Source of the DNA: Roseateles puraquae
GTDB taxonomy: Bacteria > Pseudomonadota > Gammaproteobacteria > Burkholderiales > Burkholderiaceae_C
Direction: 5' to 3'
DNA: 64,000 bases
NCBI RefSeq assembly: GCF_002205845.1
Contig: NZ_NISI01000010.1
Span: forward strand, 1-64,000
The notes beneath the pieces are model-generated. The model ran no database searches. It was not told where the DNA came from and saw only the letters and a program-made list of their open reading frames with translations. The position numbers and the translations under genes were made by a program. The number at the start of each line of letters is the position of its first letter. The first letter of the stretch is position 1. Shown here piece after piece: positions 17,446 to 26,271 of this stretch.

Positions 17446-18722
17446 GGCGTTCCTCTTAAGCTTTTTGGAGCGAGGTCCAGAAACTTCGATAGATTCACGG
17501 TGGTGAACACAGCGTCCTGGGAGCACGCCAAAGACGCGCGTGTTACGGCCGTCAGCGCACGCTTCGCAGGCTGGTCCTTGGCATTTACCACCGTCAGGAA
17601 GTTCAGCGCATCTGAGAGAACGCGGAGCCCGATGGTGAAGTAGGGGAGTCCTTGGTCGACCGAACCCAGAATCAGCTGTCTTGCTTGGACGAATTCGCGC
17701 GAATTGCTTTCAGCATCTCGCAGCAAAGTCCACCCGACGGCGATCCAAATGTCTGACATCCAGTAGTTGCCCGCAAGAAAATTTAAGGCTATCTCCGACC
17801 TTATCAGCGCCTCATCATTGGCGAGTGCATTGACGTAGGCTGCAATGGCAGCGAGGAACGGCTCTTGAAGCTTGTACTCGAAATCCTGCCCTGAACTGCA
17901 GATTTCCCGAAACATGGCGTTAGCGGATGACCAGTCACGGATGGAGAGATATTCGAGGAGTGCGTTCAGGGGCGGGTCCGCTATTTCCAAACGAAAGCTC
18001 CACGGCGCGGTGGCATTCAGGGGCTCCTCGCGCTGACTTCGCAAAAGCAAAGGGGCGGCACCGGCGCGCCAAGACCAAGTCTCCGGATAGGAGATCAGCG
18101 TCCACGGCTCTGCGCCGCCACGTGCTAGCAGCCAGGCGCGCCCCATCGGAGGAGACGGCTTAAGCCATGGGCCTTTCGGCAATTCGGTCTGTAAGTCAAT
18201 AGCGGGTATTTGAGCCATTCGAACGACCGGATGGCCCTGCCTTCTGCGGGACAGAACTCCGGCCACGAATGCACGTGGGTTCAGGAGGCTGATGTCCTGG
18301 GACGTACCCGTAGCGACTGCGAGAACTTCGAGGTCCTGCGTCGATGCCTTCGCAGACGCAGATGACATCACCACGCGTGCTGCGAGCCGGTTGGCGAAGT
18401 GGCTCGGTTCCGCAGGCTTCTTTGCGGACGGTTGGATGTATGGGATTTCGAACAGATACTCCTCGTCCCTCTTGACCAAAATGGTGCGTATTGAGCGCCG
18501 GCCACGTGGCTGAATCACTTCGACGAGGTATTTTCCGGGGCCAGGCAGGGAGAGCTGCGATGGGGGGGACGAAGAGCCATTGCCCACTGTGATCGGCTGC
18601 TCGCTGTAGACGCTATCGCTAGCCTCGGTTCCGTTCACAAGCCGAATGTTGCACACGGCCTGAAGTACGCGGGGGGCAGTGCTGCCGCCGACCCCGGCTG
18701 TGAACTTGATGACTGCGCTCAC
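17442..18722 (-). CDS. Large protein with beta-sandwich-like N-terminus, function unknown
   Basis: A 426-residue product that I do not recognise. Residues about 1-95 look like a beta-sandwich: alternating short strands, a PGPGKYLVEVIQPRG turn and RTILVKRDEEYLFEI. Residues 110-240 are mixed with several Trp and Pro. The last 180 residues are helical, with weak TPR/HEAT-like character (AMFREICSSG, AYVNALANDEALI). No signal peptide. Start is GTG with GGAGG four bases upstream. It is translationally coupled to the MBL hydrolase, so the two probably act together. It follows the metalloprotease gene after 72 bases. Confidence 0.6.
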   Translation of the reverse strand: MSAVIKFTAGVGGSTAPRVLQAVCNIRLVNGTEASDSVYSEQPITVGNGSSSPPSQLSLPGPGKYLVEVIQPRGRRSIRTILVKRDEEYLFEIPYIQPSAKKPAEPSHFANRLAARVVMSSASAKASTQDLEVLAVATGTSQDISLLNPRAFVAGVLSRRRQGHPVVRMAQIPAIDLQTELPKGPWLKPSPPMGRAWLLARGGAEPWTLISYPETWSWRAGAAPLLLRSQREEPLNATAPWSFRLEIADPPLNALLEYLSIRDWSSANAMFREICSSGQDFEYKLQEPFLAAIAAYVNALANDEALIRSEIALNFLAGNYWMSDIWIAVGWTLLRDAESNSREFVQARQLILGSVDQGLPYFTIGLRVLSDALNFLTVVNAKDQPAKRALTAVTRASLACSQDAVFTTVNLSKFLDLAPKSLRGTP

Positions 18723-18794
18723 AAGACCTCCAATTCGACTTCTTGCAGCGGAGCGATAAGAACCACATCCCTGGGGTAGGCGGCGGGGTGTCCG

Positions 18795-20156
18795 CTAGCG
18801 CGCAGGCAGCCAAATCTCCAAAGGTTGCTTCTTCGTGGTGTCCCGGGGGACCAGCTTGATCGGTACGGCGGTCGTCGCTCCGAGCTCTCCAGTCGCTAGG
18901 GCAGCGACGTCGTTCGCCACCTGCTGGTCTGCTGGTGAAAAGTAGCGTACTTCCGCAGTCTTGGGGGGTATCGCCTTGCGGGCGATTTTCTCCACGCCTG
19001 GTGCGACGTAGCGATTCTGGAGGAGCGCGCGCCGCAGTTGCTCGCCTGTCGCGCGGTCTTCTTCGCGGGCGACCTGCACGTAAACCAGCGGGCGTGCAGC
19101 CAGCTCCAGGCGCTCCAGTTTTTCAGTGAGCCGACCCATGGCTGAAAGTCCTTGGGTCGATGCAAGGGCCTTCAATGGCGCGATGTTGGAAGCGACGAAG
19201 TTGCCAAAGGCGTTGCCGGGCTTGAATGGGTAGTCCCGACGTGCGCGCTTGATGTCTTCTGCAGACATGCGCTTGTTCTTTTCCCGGACGTAGCAGGGCC
19301 CCTTTGTGCCGTTGATGGTCCCGGGCACGATGTCATCGGGCGTCGGGTACAGGAACAACGAGCGCTTGTCGGGGTGCGCAGATCCGCTCACGGTGTACGA
19401 GTTTGCGAGGAGCAGGTTCGCTTGCGTCCAGTTCGGTGGTGCGTTGTACGCGCGCAGGTAGACATCAAAGATGGTCGGCTCGCCATTGGGGCCGGGCTCC
19501 AGCCTGTACTCCGCCTTGCATTCAGGCCTCTGCTGTTCATGGAGGAATCCCAGCACATGGCCGAACTCGTGCAGCACATCGGCCTTGTCCTCGGCAGTCC
19601 AGAGCGGATAAGTCTGAGCAAGAGCGCCCAGTTGCATCGTGGCCTGGTTGAACTCCGGTTGCAGGGCTTGGCGTCCGACGGCGCTCCACCTGAGCCTTGC
19701 GTCTGACGCGGTCAGGTCAATGCGGACCTGCGCAACCGACGGAGGGTCACCGGGGCTGTATGTGCGCCCCGAGCGAGCGACGGGATTCAGGCCGAAATCA
19801 AAGCTGATGTTGGCGACGGATGACCACTGGCCTGCGATGGTGGCGATGTCGCGCCAGATCTCGAAATTACCGCCCTGGAATGCAACGATGAGTTTGGTGC
19901 CATTCGGCCAAGCGTAGTTCGTTGCGACGAAGGAGAACAAGCCCGGCGAAGCTGTCTTCTTGATCGCTTCGTCTTCAGCCTGCTTCCGTTGCAGCAGCGC
20001 TTCGGCAAGCTCTGTTGGGTAGCCCTCGATAGCGGTTGGCGGGGGTGAGGCGACCGGTTGGGCCTGAATCAAGAAGGTCAGGCCAGCGAGCGTCAACCCG
20101 GCCGCCCACTGGCGACGGCGGTGCCTCCCGCCTTGTTGTTTGGCGCGAGGGGCCAT
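18795..20156 (-). CDS. Secreted astacin-like zinc metalloprotease with extra C-terminal domain
   Basis: A 453-residue protein. An Arg-rich n-region (RHRRRQW) and hydrophobic core (residues 18-34) form a signal peptide or anchor. Catalytic motif HEFGHVLGFLHEQ gives zinc ligands His196, His200 and His206 with Glu197, the metzincin/astacin pattern. After about residue 330 comes a separate domain with LVYVQVAREEDRATGEQLRR and later AEVRYFSPADQ, which recalls LytR_C/SPOR-like C-terminal modules. Start at ATG 20156 follows the lipoprotein stop by two bases. It could cleave a target held at the outer membrane by the lipoprotein; that is inference. Confidence 0.7.
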   Translation of the reverse strand: MAPRAKQQGGRHRRRQWAAGLTLAGLTFLIQAQPVASPPPTAIEGYPTELAEALLQRKQAEDEAIKKTASPGLFSFVATNYAWPNGTKLIVAFQGGNFEIWRDIATIAGQWSSVANISFDFGLNPVARSGRTYSPGDPPSVAQVRIDLTASDARLRWSAVGRQALQPEFNQATMQLGALAQTYPLWTAEDKADVLHEFGHVLGFLHEQQRPECKAEYRLEPGPNGEPTIFDVYLRAYNAPPNWTQANLLLANSYTVSGSAHPDKRSLFLYPTPDDIVPGTINGTKGPCYVREKNKRMSAEDIKRARRDYPFKPGNAFGNFVASNIAPLKALASTQGLSAMGRLTEKLERLELAARPLVYVQVAREEDRATGEQLRRALLQNRYVAPGVEKIARKAIPPKTAEVRYFSPADQQVANDVAALATGELGATTAVPIKLVPRDTTKKQPLEIWLPAR

Positions 20157-20158
20157 GA

Positions 20159-21148
20159 TCAGGTCCCACAACCAAGCTTGGCGATGAGCGTATCGTCCTT
20201 GCTCTTGATCGCTTCGATGCACGCCTCGTATTTCTTCCTGGCCAGTTCAGCCTTGGTTGACGCCGCCAAGACCTCCGCTTCCTTGGTGTCGCGTGTCTTG
20301 AAGCTGTCGAACAGCTTGCCCACTGCGCCGAAGTACGCGCCGATGACATCCGCTGGTAACTTGAGCAGGGCGATGAGTTCGCCATCCGCATCCTGATCGA
20401 ACTTCGTCGGCATCCCATCTGAAAAGCCGAAATCCGCGGTCGCCGAACCAAAGAAGGACTTGGCCATCGGCAAGAAGCGTGTCGGCGAGAGAGAAGGTGA
20501 TAGCACGATCGCGGTCACCTTGACTCCCGGGCCATCAGCCGTGACCTTGAACGCTTCTTCCTGCCGGTAATAGATCCCCTCCCGGGAACCTCCCGTGAGT
20601 GACGGCGACGATGCGGCGCCGGTAGGGGTGCCTGCCGGCACCGCAGCAGCGATGCGTTCAATCGTGACCTTCAGATCGCAGGCGTTCGCTTTCGCGCCCG
20701 GCTCCACGGTGTACAGGAACGTATGAGTGCCATCAGCGCACGGCGGAGGAGGGAGAGGCGCCGCAGCAAGCCCAGGGCCCGCGAGCATGCCAGCGCTCTC
20801 GGCGAGATTCTTGAGTGCGTCTGCCACCCCGCTCGTGCTCGTTGACTTGGCGGTTGAAAGCAGCCCCGTCGGGCTGATGCCGATGTTCATGGCGTTCTTG
20901 CCGACCCAGTTGCGATTGAAGTTGATGGCGTAGGCCTGCTGGGTGTCGGGCAGGGCCGCAGTGCTGGCGATGGTCACACTGGTGGTGACGGCTTTGCCTT
21001 TGGTCTCTTTGACCACCGTCACCAGCACATCCTTCTTCGGGAGGTAGTACACCAATCCCTCCGAAGCCTTGGCGGCGGGCTCGGAGCTGATGCTTGCGCA
21101 TCCAGTCATGACGAGTGCCAGTGGCAGAACAAACAGGCGGAATTTCAT
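20159..21148 (-). CDS. Lipoprotein, first gene of the protease/MBL operon
   Basis: A 329-residue lipoprotein of unknown family. MKFRLFVLPLALVMTGC gives a clean lipobox (MTGC, Cys17) followed by Ala-Ser, favouring the outer membrane. The mature part is rich in Ser, Thr and Ala, contains a GLVYYLPKKDVLV strand near residue 31 and repeats the theme in GIYYRQEEAF near residue 190. C-terminal residues 265-325 are helical. The ATG at 21148 has GGGAG six bases upstream. Two bases separate its stop from the metalloprotease start, so they are coupled. It is the promoter-proximal gene of the four-gene unit. Confidence 0.62.
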   Translation of the reverse strand: MKFRLFVLPLALVMTGCASISSEPAAKASEGLVYYLPKKDVLVTVVKETKGKAVTTSVTIASTAALPDTQQAYAINFNRNWVGKNAMNIGISPTGLLSTAKSTSTSGVADALKNLAESAGMLAGPGLAAAPLPPPPCADGTHTFLYTVEPGAKANACDLKVTIERIAAAVPAGTPTGAASSPSLTGGSREGIYYRQEEAFKVTADGPGVKVTAIVLSPSLSPTRFLPMAKSFFGSATADFGFSDGMPTKFDQDADGELIALLKLPADVIGAYFGAVGKLFDSFKTRDTKEAEVLAASTKAELARKKYEACIEAIKSKDDTLIAKLGCGT

Positions 21149-21452
21149 TGTTGGCTCCCAGGAAGTAGGTGCCGACAGCTTAGGAGGCTCCGGTGCTGGT
21201 GTGCTCCTCAATCTTGACGGGGATGCGCGCTTGCCGAACTGACGGATGCTGCGCTGGGTTTCTCGCGGACGCAGGATGGGCGAATGCCGACGCGATCAAT
21301 TCGCTTCAGGTGCGCGCCGACTCGAGACCATCGCGCCGCACGCAATCCCTCACGAGCGCCAGCCGGTGCCGGCTCGACGTTCGACCCACTGTGTGCGCAA
21401 CGCCATTGGCGCAACCTGCGGGGATCCTTCCCCCTCACTAGACTCCCCGCAC
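21149..21452. other. Non-coding junction between accessory operon and chromosome
   Basis: About 300 bases with no supported gene. It should hold the promoter of the leftward lipoprotein-protease operon and that of the rightward GIY-YIG-like gene. Base composition appears to change across it. I looked for a tRNA or attachment-type repeat and found none. Confidence 0.4.
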
Positions 21453-21788
21453 ATGCCCCGCCGCCCCGCCCGCCACCACCACCACGTCTACGTGGTGGAA
21501 CTGGCCGACCAGGTCTGGAATGAGCCGAGCTTTCGCAAGTGCAACCCCGACTACCAGCTGGGCAAGCCTTTCGTCTACGTGGGCATGACGGGGCTGGACC
21601 CGGACCTGCGGTTTGACAAGCACAAGGCCGGCATCCAGGCCAACCGCTTCGTGCGCGAGTACGGGCTGCGGTTGGTGCCGGCGCTGTATGAGGTCTACAA
21701 CCCCATGCCTTACGAGGCGGCGCGCGAGATGGAAGTGGAGTTGGCCATCGGTCTGCGCGAGGCGGGGTTTGGGGTGTGGCAGGCCTGA
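21453..21788 (+). CDS. GIY-YIG-like small protein
   Basis: A 111-residue protein. HHHHVYVVEL corresponds in place to the GIY strand and KPFVYVGMTG to the YIG strand, followed by DLRFDKHKAG, where Arg and His/Lys sit where catalytic residues of GIY-YIG nucleases are found. A C-terminal helix with AREMEVELAIGLRE gives a possible metal-binding Glu. Families with this layout are often annotated as hypothetical. The ATG at 21453 is preferred because the motif begins nearby; an open frame upstream has no domain character. It is the first gene right of the accessory cluster. Confidence 0.55.
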   Translation: MPRRPARHHHHVYVVELADQVWNEPSFRKCNPDYQLGKPFVYVGMTGLDPDLRFDKHKAGIQANRFVREYGLRLVPALYEVYNPMPYEAAREMEVELAIGLREAGFGVWQA

Positions 21789-21866
21789 GCGGGCGGCGTG
21801 CGCGGTGACTTGAGGTGGCAGGCAGGGTGCTGCCTACACTTGGCGTTGCTTCAGGAGACCTTTGAG

Positions 21867-22157
21867 ATGACGCCCCCCACTCTCTCTTGCGCCGAGGCGC
21901 TGCGCGATGGCGGCATCGACGCCATGGCAGCGTTGGACAGCGCCCTCGCCTTGGCGCTCGCCCAGGCGCCCGTGGAAAGCCATGCGGAACTCAAGCGGGC
22001 CATCGGGCGAGCGATGTCGGCCATCATGGGCGAGACGATCAACCCCGCGGTGAAGGCCTTTGGCGCGCTGGCCCCGAGCGAGGACGAGTGGCGCCGTGTG
22101 GTGCAGGCGAGATTGCAGGCCCGCATGGCAGGCACTGCCGGCGCGGCAGGCGCCTGA
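21867..22157 (+). CDS. Hypothetical small helical protein
   Basis: A 96-residue product without a recognised family. It is Ala-rich and predicted helical throughout, with EALRDGGIDAMAALDSALAL near residue 9 and a C-terminal EDEWRRVVQARLQARMAG helix. No signal or membrane segment. The ATG at 21867 has GGAGA upstream. It stands alone between the GIY-YIG-like gene and the convergent arfB gene. Confidence 0.5.
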   Translation: MTPPTLSCAEALRDGGIDAMAALDSALALALAQAPVESHAELKRAIGRAMSAIMGETINPAVKAFGALAPSEDEWRRVVQARLQARMAGTAGAAGA

Positions 22158-22182
22158 GATGACTGGCGCAGCGCGGGCCGCT

Positions 22183-22593
22183 TTAGAAGTCGCCGCCGCC
22201 GCGCCGCCCCGCCTTGATGCTGCTGCGCTTGGCCTTGCCCTCCAGCCGCCGTTGCTGCGAGCCGTAGGTGGGCTTGGTGGCGCGGCGGGCCTTGGGCACG
22301 TGGGCGGCGGCTTGCACGAGGTCGATGAGGCGGGCCACGGCGTCGGCGCGGTTGCGTTCCAGGCTGCGGGCTTCCTGGGCCTTGATGACGACGATGCCGT
22401 CGGCGCTGATGCGTTGATCGGGCCAGCGCAGCAGCCGGGCCTTCACGGCCTCGGGCAGGCTGGAGGCGCGGATGTCGAACCGCAGGTGGACGGCGTTGCT
22501 GACCTTGTTGACGTTCTGGCCACCCGGGCCGCTGGCGCGGATCGCGTCGAATGTGATCTCGCCGGGCTGGGGCACCCAGCGCAGCTCAACCAT
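22183..22593 (-). CDS. arfB: ArfB (YaeJ) alternative ribosome-rescue hydrolase
   Basis: A 136-residue peptidyl-tRNA hydrolase that frees ribosomes stalled at mRNA ends. [20 protein letters not shown] holds the GGQ motif (24-26) of class I release factors. The basic C-terminal tail ([19 protein letters not shown] region) is the part that enters the empty mRNA channel. Length is normal for ArfB. The start overlaps the end of alr by 8 bases, so the two genes are co-transcribed. Confidence 0.92.
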   Translation of the reverse strand: MVELRWVPQPGEITFDAIRASGPGGQNVNKVSNAVHLRFDIRASSLPEAVKARLLRWPDQRISADGIVVIKAQEARSLERNRADAVARLIDLVQAAAHVPKARRATKPTYGSQQRRLEGKAKRSSIKAGRRGGGDF

Positions 22594-23707
22594 GGCCCGC
22601 GGTGCGCACCGGCACGCGAGGGGCCACGGCGCACATCAGCTCGTAGCCGATGGTGCCTGCGGCCTGGGCCACTTCGTCGATGGGCAGGCGCGAGGGCTTG
22701 CCGTCGACGGTGGGGCCCTCGCCCCAGAGCGTCACTTCGCTGCCCCAGCCGCTGGCGGGCAGGGCGGTGAGATCCACGGCCAGCATGTCCATCGACACGC
22801 GGCCCAGGGTGCGGGTGCGGTGGCCGTCCACCAGCACAGGGGTGCCGGTGCCGGCATGGCGCGGGTAACCGTCGGCATAGCCACAGGCCACGATGCCGAT
22901 GCGCATGGGCTGCTCGGCGGTGAAGGCGCTGCCGTAGCCCACGGTGTCGCCGGGTTGCAGTTGCTGCACGCCGATGATCTTGGAGCGCAGGGTCATGGCG
23001 GGGCGCAGGTCCCAGTGGGTGGCGTCGTGCTCGGGGAAGTCGGGCACGCCGCCGTAGGTCATGATGCCGGCGCGCACCCAGTCGTTGGCGGTGCGGGTGG
23101 CGTGCCGCAGGGTGGCGGCGCTGTTGGCGATGGTGCGCTCACCGGCCAGGCCGTCGGTGGCGGCCTCGAAGGCGGCCAGCTGGTGGGCGATGCCGTCTTG
23201 GCCCAGGCGCAGGGCGTCGGCGTCGGAGAAGTGGGTCATCAGGCCGATCTCGTCGACCTGGGGCAGGGCATCCAGCCGCGCATAGGCGGCGCGGAAGGCG
23301 GCCGGCGTGAAGCCCAGGCGGTTCATGCCCGAGTTGAGCTTCAGGAACACGCGGTGCGGCTCGTGCGTCTTGTGCATGGCCAGCCAGTCGATCTGCTGTT
23401 CGCAGTGCACCGCGTGCCAGAGCTTCAGGCGCGAGCACAGCTCCAGGTCGCGCGGCTCGAACACGCCTTCCAGCAGCAGGATGGGGCCGCGCCAGTCGAG
23501 CGCGCGCAGGCGTTCAGCCTCGGCCAGGTCCAGCAGCGCGAAGCCGTCGGCGGCGCGCAGGCCTTCAAAGGCGCGCTCGATGCCGTGGCCGTAGGCATTG
23601 GCCTTGACGACGGCCCACAGGCGGGCGTTGGGGGCCAACGCGCGGGCGCGGGCGAGGTTGTGCGCCAGGGCGTCGGTGTGGATGAGGGCTTCGATGGGAC
23701 GGGGCAT
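22586..23707 (-). CDS. alr: Alanine racemase
   Basis: A 373-residue PLP enzyme converting L-alanine to D-alanine for peptidoglycan. The PLP lysine is Lys35 in [12 protein letters not shown] and the opposing catalytic Tyr258 is in DTVGYGSAF. The N-terminal TIM barrel and C-terminal beta domain are both complete. The start codon is followed by the usual short [13 protein letters not shown] opening. It is divergent from lplT, with a shared 112-base promoter region that includes a TATAAA near 23760, and is followed by arfB. Confidence 0.94.
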   Translation of the reverse strand: MPRPIEALIHTDALAHNLARARALAPNARLWAVVKANAYGHGIERAFEGLRAADGFALLDLAEAERLRALDWRGPILLLEGVFEPRDLELCSRLKLWHAVHCEQQIDWLAMHKTHEPHRVFLKLNSGMNRLGFTPAAFRAAYARLDALPQVDEIGLMTHFSDADALRLGQDGIAHQLAAFEAATDGLAGERTIANSAATLRHATRTANDWVRAGIMTYGGVPDFPEHDATHWDLRPAMTLRSKIIGVQQLQPGDTVGYGSAFTAEQPMRIGIVACGYADGYPRHAGTGTPVLVDGHRTRTLGRVSMDMLAVDLTALPASGWGSEVTLWGEGPTVDGKPSRLPIDEVAQAAGTIGYELMCAVAPRVPVRTAGHG

Positions 23708-23819
23708 GCCGCGATTTTGCGCGCGCCGCGGGCTCCAGTTCGGCGAAGGGTGCGCGTGCTATAAACCCGCGCCGCACCGGCCAAAAACCAAGAGACAGTT
23801 CAGGATTGCGCCTCGCCCG

Positions 23820-25109
23820 ATGAAACGCGGCTTCTACACCATCATGTCGGCGCAGTTCTTCAGCTCGCTGGCAGATAACGCTCTCTTCGTGGCCGCCGTC
23901 GAGCTGCTGCGGTCCTCAGGCGCCGCCGAGTGGCAGCGCGCCGCGCTCGTGCCGATGTTCGCCCTGTTCTACGTTGTGCTGGCCCCCTTCGTGGGCGCCT
24001 TTGCCGATGCGGTGCCCAAGGGCAAGGTCATGTTCTTCTCCAACAGCATCAAGGTGATCGGCTGCCTGATGATGCTGTTCGGCACCCACCCGCTGGCGGC
24101 CTACGCCATCGTGGGCCTGGGCGCCGCGGCCTACTCGCCGGCCAAGTACGGCATCCTGACCGAGCTGCTGCCGCCCTCGCAGCTGGTCAAGGCCAATGGC
24201 TGGATCGAAGGCCTGACCATCGCCTCCATCATCCTGGGTGTGCTGTTGGGCGGCCAGCTCATTGGTGACCGCGTCTCGCACATGCTGCTGATGGTGGATA
24301 TGCCGATGATCGACACCGGCATCGACACCCCGCCTGAGGCGGCCATCGCCAGCCTCGTGGGCCTGTACGTGCTGGCGGCGCTGTTCAACCTGCGCATCCC
24401 GCGCACCTCGGCGCCGCTGCAGCCGCTGGCGCACAGCCTGCCGGGTCTGGTGCGCGACTTCTCCGCCTGCAACAGCAAGCTCTGGCAAGACAAGCTCGGC
24501 CAGATCTCGCTGGCCACCACCACGCTGTTCTGGGGCGTGAGCGGCAACTTGCGCTACATCGTGCTGGCCTGGGCGGCGGCGGCGCTGGGCTATGGCACCA
24601 CGCAGGCGTCGTCGCTCGTGGGCGTGGTGGCCATCGGCACGGCAGTGGGCGCGGTCATCGCGTCGCTGTACTGCCGGCTGGACCGTGCCACCTCGGTCAT
24701 CCCGCTGGGCATTGCGATGGGCCTGCTGGTGATCTTCATGAACGTCATCCACAACGTGTGGGTGGCGGCGCCCTTCCTGATCCTGCTCGGCGGCATCGGC
24801 GGCTACCTGGTGGTGCCAATGAATGCGCTGCTGCAGCACCGCGGCCACATGCTGATGGGCGCTGGCCGCAGCATCGCGGTGCAGAACTTCAACGAGCAGG
24901 CCTGCATCCTGGGCCTGGGCGCCTTCTACACGGCCATGACCAAGTTCGGCCTGTCGGCCTTCGGGGCCATCACCATCTTCGGCATCGTGGTGGCCGGGGT
25001 GATGTGGTGGATCAGGCGCTGGCACCAGCGCAACCTCGTGGAGCACCGCGAGGAGGTCGAGCACCTGCTCGACATCGCCCGCACCGACCACGTCCCGCAA
25101 GACCGTTAA
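23820..25109 (+). CDS. lplT: LplT-type lysophospholipid transporter (MFS)
   Basis: A 429-residue, twelve-helix major facilitator protein. The start KRGFYTIMSAQFFSSLADNALF is the LplT signature, as is the YSPAKYGILTELLPPSQLVKANG segment (about residues 104-126). LplT flips lysophospholipids across the inner membrane for re-acylation; in enteric bacteria it is paired with Aas, but no aas gene follows here. The start at 23820 is set by this conserved opening. TATAAA near 23760 could be its -10 box. Confidence 0.88.
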   Translation: MKRGFYTIMSAQFFSSLADNALFVAAVELLRSSGAAEWQRAALVPMFALFYVVLAPFVGAFADAVPKGKVMFFSNSIKVIGCLMMLFGTHPLAAYAIVGLGAAAYSPAKYGILTELLPPSQLVKANGWIEGLTIASIILGVLLGGQLIGDRVSHMLLMVDMPMIDTGIDTPPEAAIASLVGLYVLAALFNLRIPRTSAPLQPLAHSLPGLVRDFSACNSKLWQDKLGQISLATTTLFWGVSGNLRYIVLAWAAAALGYGTTQASSLVGVVAIGTAVGAVIASLYCRLDRATSVIPLGIAMGLLVIFMNVIHNVWVAAPFLILLGGIGGYLVVPMNALLQHRGHMLMGAGRSIAVQNFNEQACILGLGAFYTAMTKFGLSAFGAITIFGIVVAGVMWWIRRWHQRNLVEHREEVEHLLDIARTDHVPQDR

Positions 25110-25153
25110 GGCTTCCGTCCAAGGCCGCGTGCCTCAGCGCGCGGCGGGGGCCG

Positions 25154-26113
25154 TCAACTGTTGCTGGAGCCGCGCCCCTTGCGGCCGGTGGGCACCGGGA
25201 TCAGGTGCTTGCCTTCCAGCACCATCTCGATGTGCTCGCTCCAGGCGCGGGCGATCTTGAAGCAGCCGCTGTGGTTGAGGTGGATCTCGTTGTGCCAGTC
25301 GCCGCTGATGCCGGTGGAGCCCGGTGCGGCCAGGGCCAGGGGCACGGCGGTGGAGTCGAACACGAAGAGGCCCGGGAAGGCGGCCTTGTCGGCGGCCATG
25401 CTCTTGAGCAGCTGTGCCAGGTGGAACACCATCAGCCGGCTCACCGCGGCCCAGTCGGCCGCCGGCACGCCGTAGGCCTTGAGCGCCGGGTAGAGCCAGG
25501 GGCCGCTGGAGCCGAGTTCGTCGCTGCTCTCGGCCCCTGCCGGGCGGGGCATGGGCACCGCATAGCAGTGCATGAACACCGGCTTGCCCGCCGAGGGGCC
25601 CTGGTCGCGCAGGCTCAGCAGGTGCTTGACGTTGGCGCGCAGGTAATCGGCGTAGGTCGTCCAGCCGGGTTCAGAGAAGTAACGGGCCACGCCGGCCGAG
25701 GGCGGGCCCCATTCGGTCTGGCGGCGCAGCAGGCGCAGCTCCAGGGGGATGGGCTCGCCGTTCCAGTTGTGGGCGGGGGTGCGGGCGGCGGCGATCAGGT
25801 CATTGCCGCCCACCGAAAGCAGCACGCCGTCCCACACCGGCGCGCCGGGGCCGGTGAGCAGTTGCACGAACTCGGGGCTGGACTCCAGGTCCACCATGTG
25901 GGAGAGGGCATTGCCCGTGCCGGCACAGTTCACGGCGACGGTGTTGGACTTGAACACCAGCTCCTGCAGCAGGTTGGCGTGGGCGTTGAGCTTGGCGCGG
26001 GCATTGGAGAACCACGAGTCCCCTTGCGCCAGCAGCTTCCAGCGGTAGCTGCCCAGGTCGGGAGGGGTTCGTCCGGCCAGGTCGGCCGGGGTGAAGCAAG
26101 CCAGGTGATCCAT
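25154..26113 (-). CDS. SGNH/GDSL-like hydrolase
   Basis: A 319-residue protein with the block order of SGNH hydrolases: GDSWF near residue 31 (nucleophile Ser), a GNALSH loop, SVGGNDL near residue 100, and a terminal DWHNEIHLNHSG where Asp and His would complete the triad. No signal peptide, so it is probably cytoplasmic. The substrate cannot be told; esterase or acyl hydrolase activity is likely. It converges on lplT with 44 bases between stops and diverges from the glutathione peroxidase gene. Confidence 0.68.
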   Translation of the reverse strand: MDHLACFTPADLAGRTPPDLGSYRWKLLAQGDSWFSNARAKLNAHANLLQELVFKSNTVAVNCAGTGNALSHMVDLESSPEFVQLLTGPGAPVWDGVLLSVGGNDLIAAARTPAHNWNGEPIPLELRLLRRQTEWGPPSAGVARYFSEPGWTTYADYLRANVKHLLSLRDQGPSAGKPVFMHCYAVPMPRPAGAESSDELGSSGPWLYPALKAYGVPAADWAAVSRLMVFHLAQLLKSMAADKAAFPGLFVFDSTAVPLALAAPGSTGISGDWHNEIHLNHSGCFKIARAWSEHIEMVLEGKHLIPVPTGRKGRGSSNS

Positions 26114-26271
26114 GAAAAGGTTGATCCGAAGTTGCTGACCGGTCGGCGCGCCCCGGGGTGGCGGCGCTCAAGTTCGCGCGATTGGAAGGCCACCCGCGCG
26201 CCGGCCGCCATGCTACAAACCCTGGGGCTTCCCAGAGGTAGCATCTGCCCCGGCTTCTAGGGGGAATTTGC

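Noticed and set aside
21340-21400. GGGTCGAAC-like stretch on the minus strand resembling a tRNA T-loop
   Set aside because: No acceptor stem, anticodon arm or CCA could be fitted around it.
21470-21490. CACCACCACCAC run giving four His, like a cloning tag
   Set aside because: Part of a natural frame with the usual codon bias and no vector sequence around it.
22472-23764. Plus-strand Gly/Val-rich frame opposite alr and arfB
   Set aside because: Shadow of two well-supported minus-strand genes.
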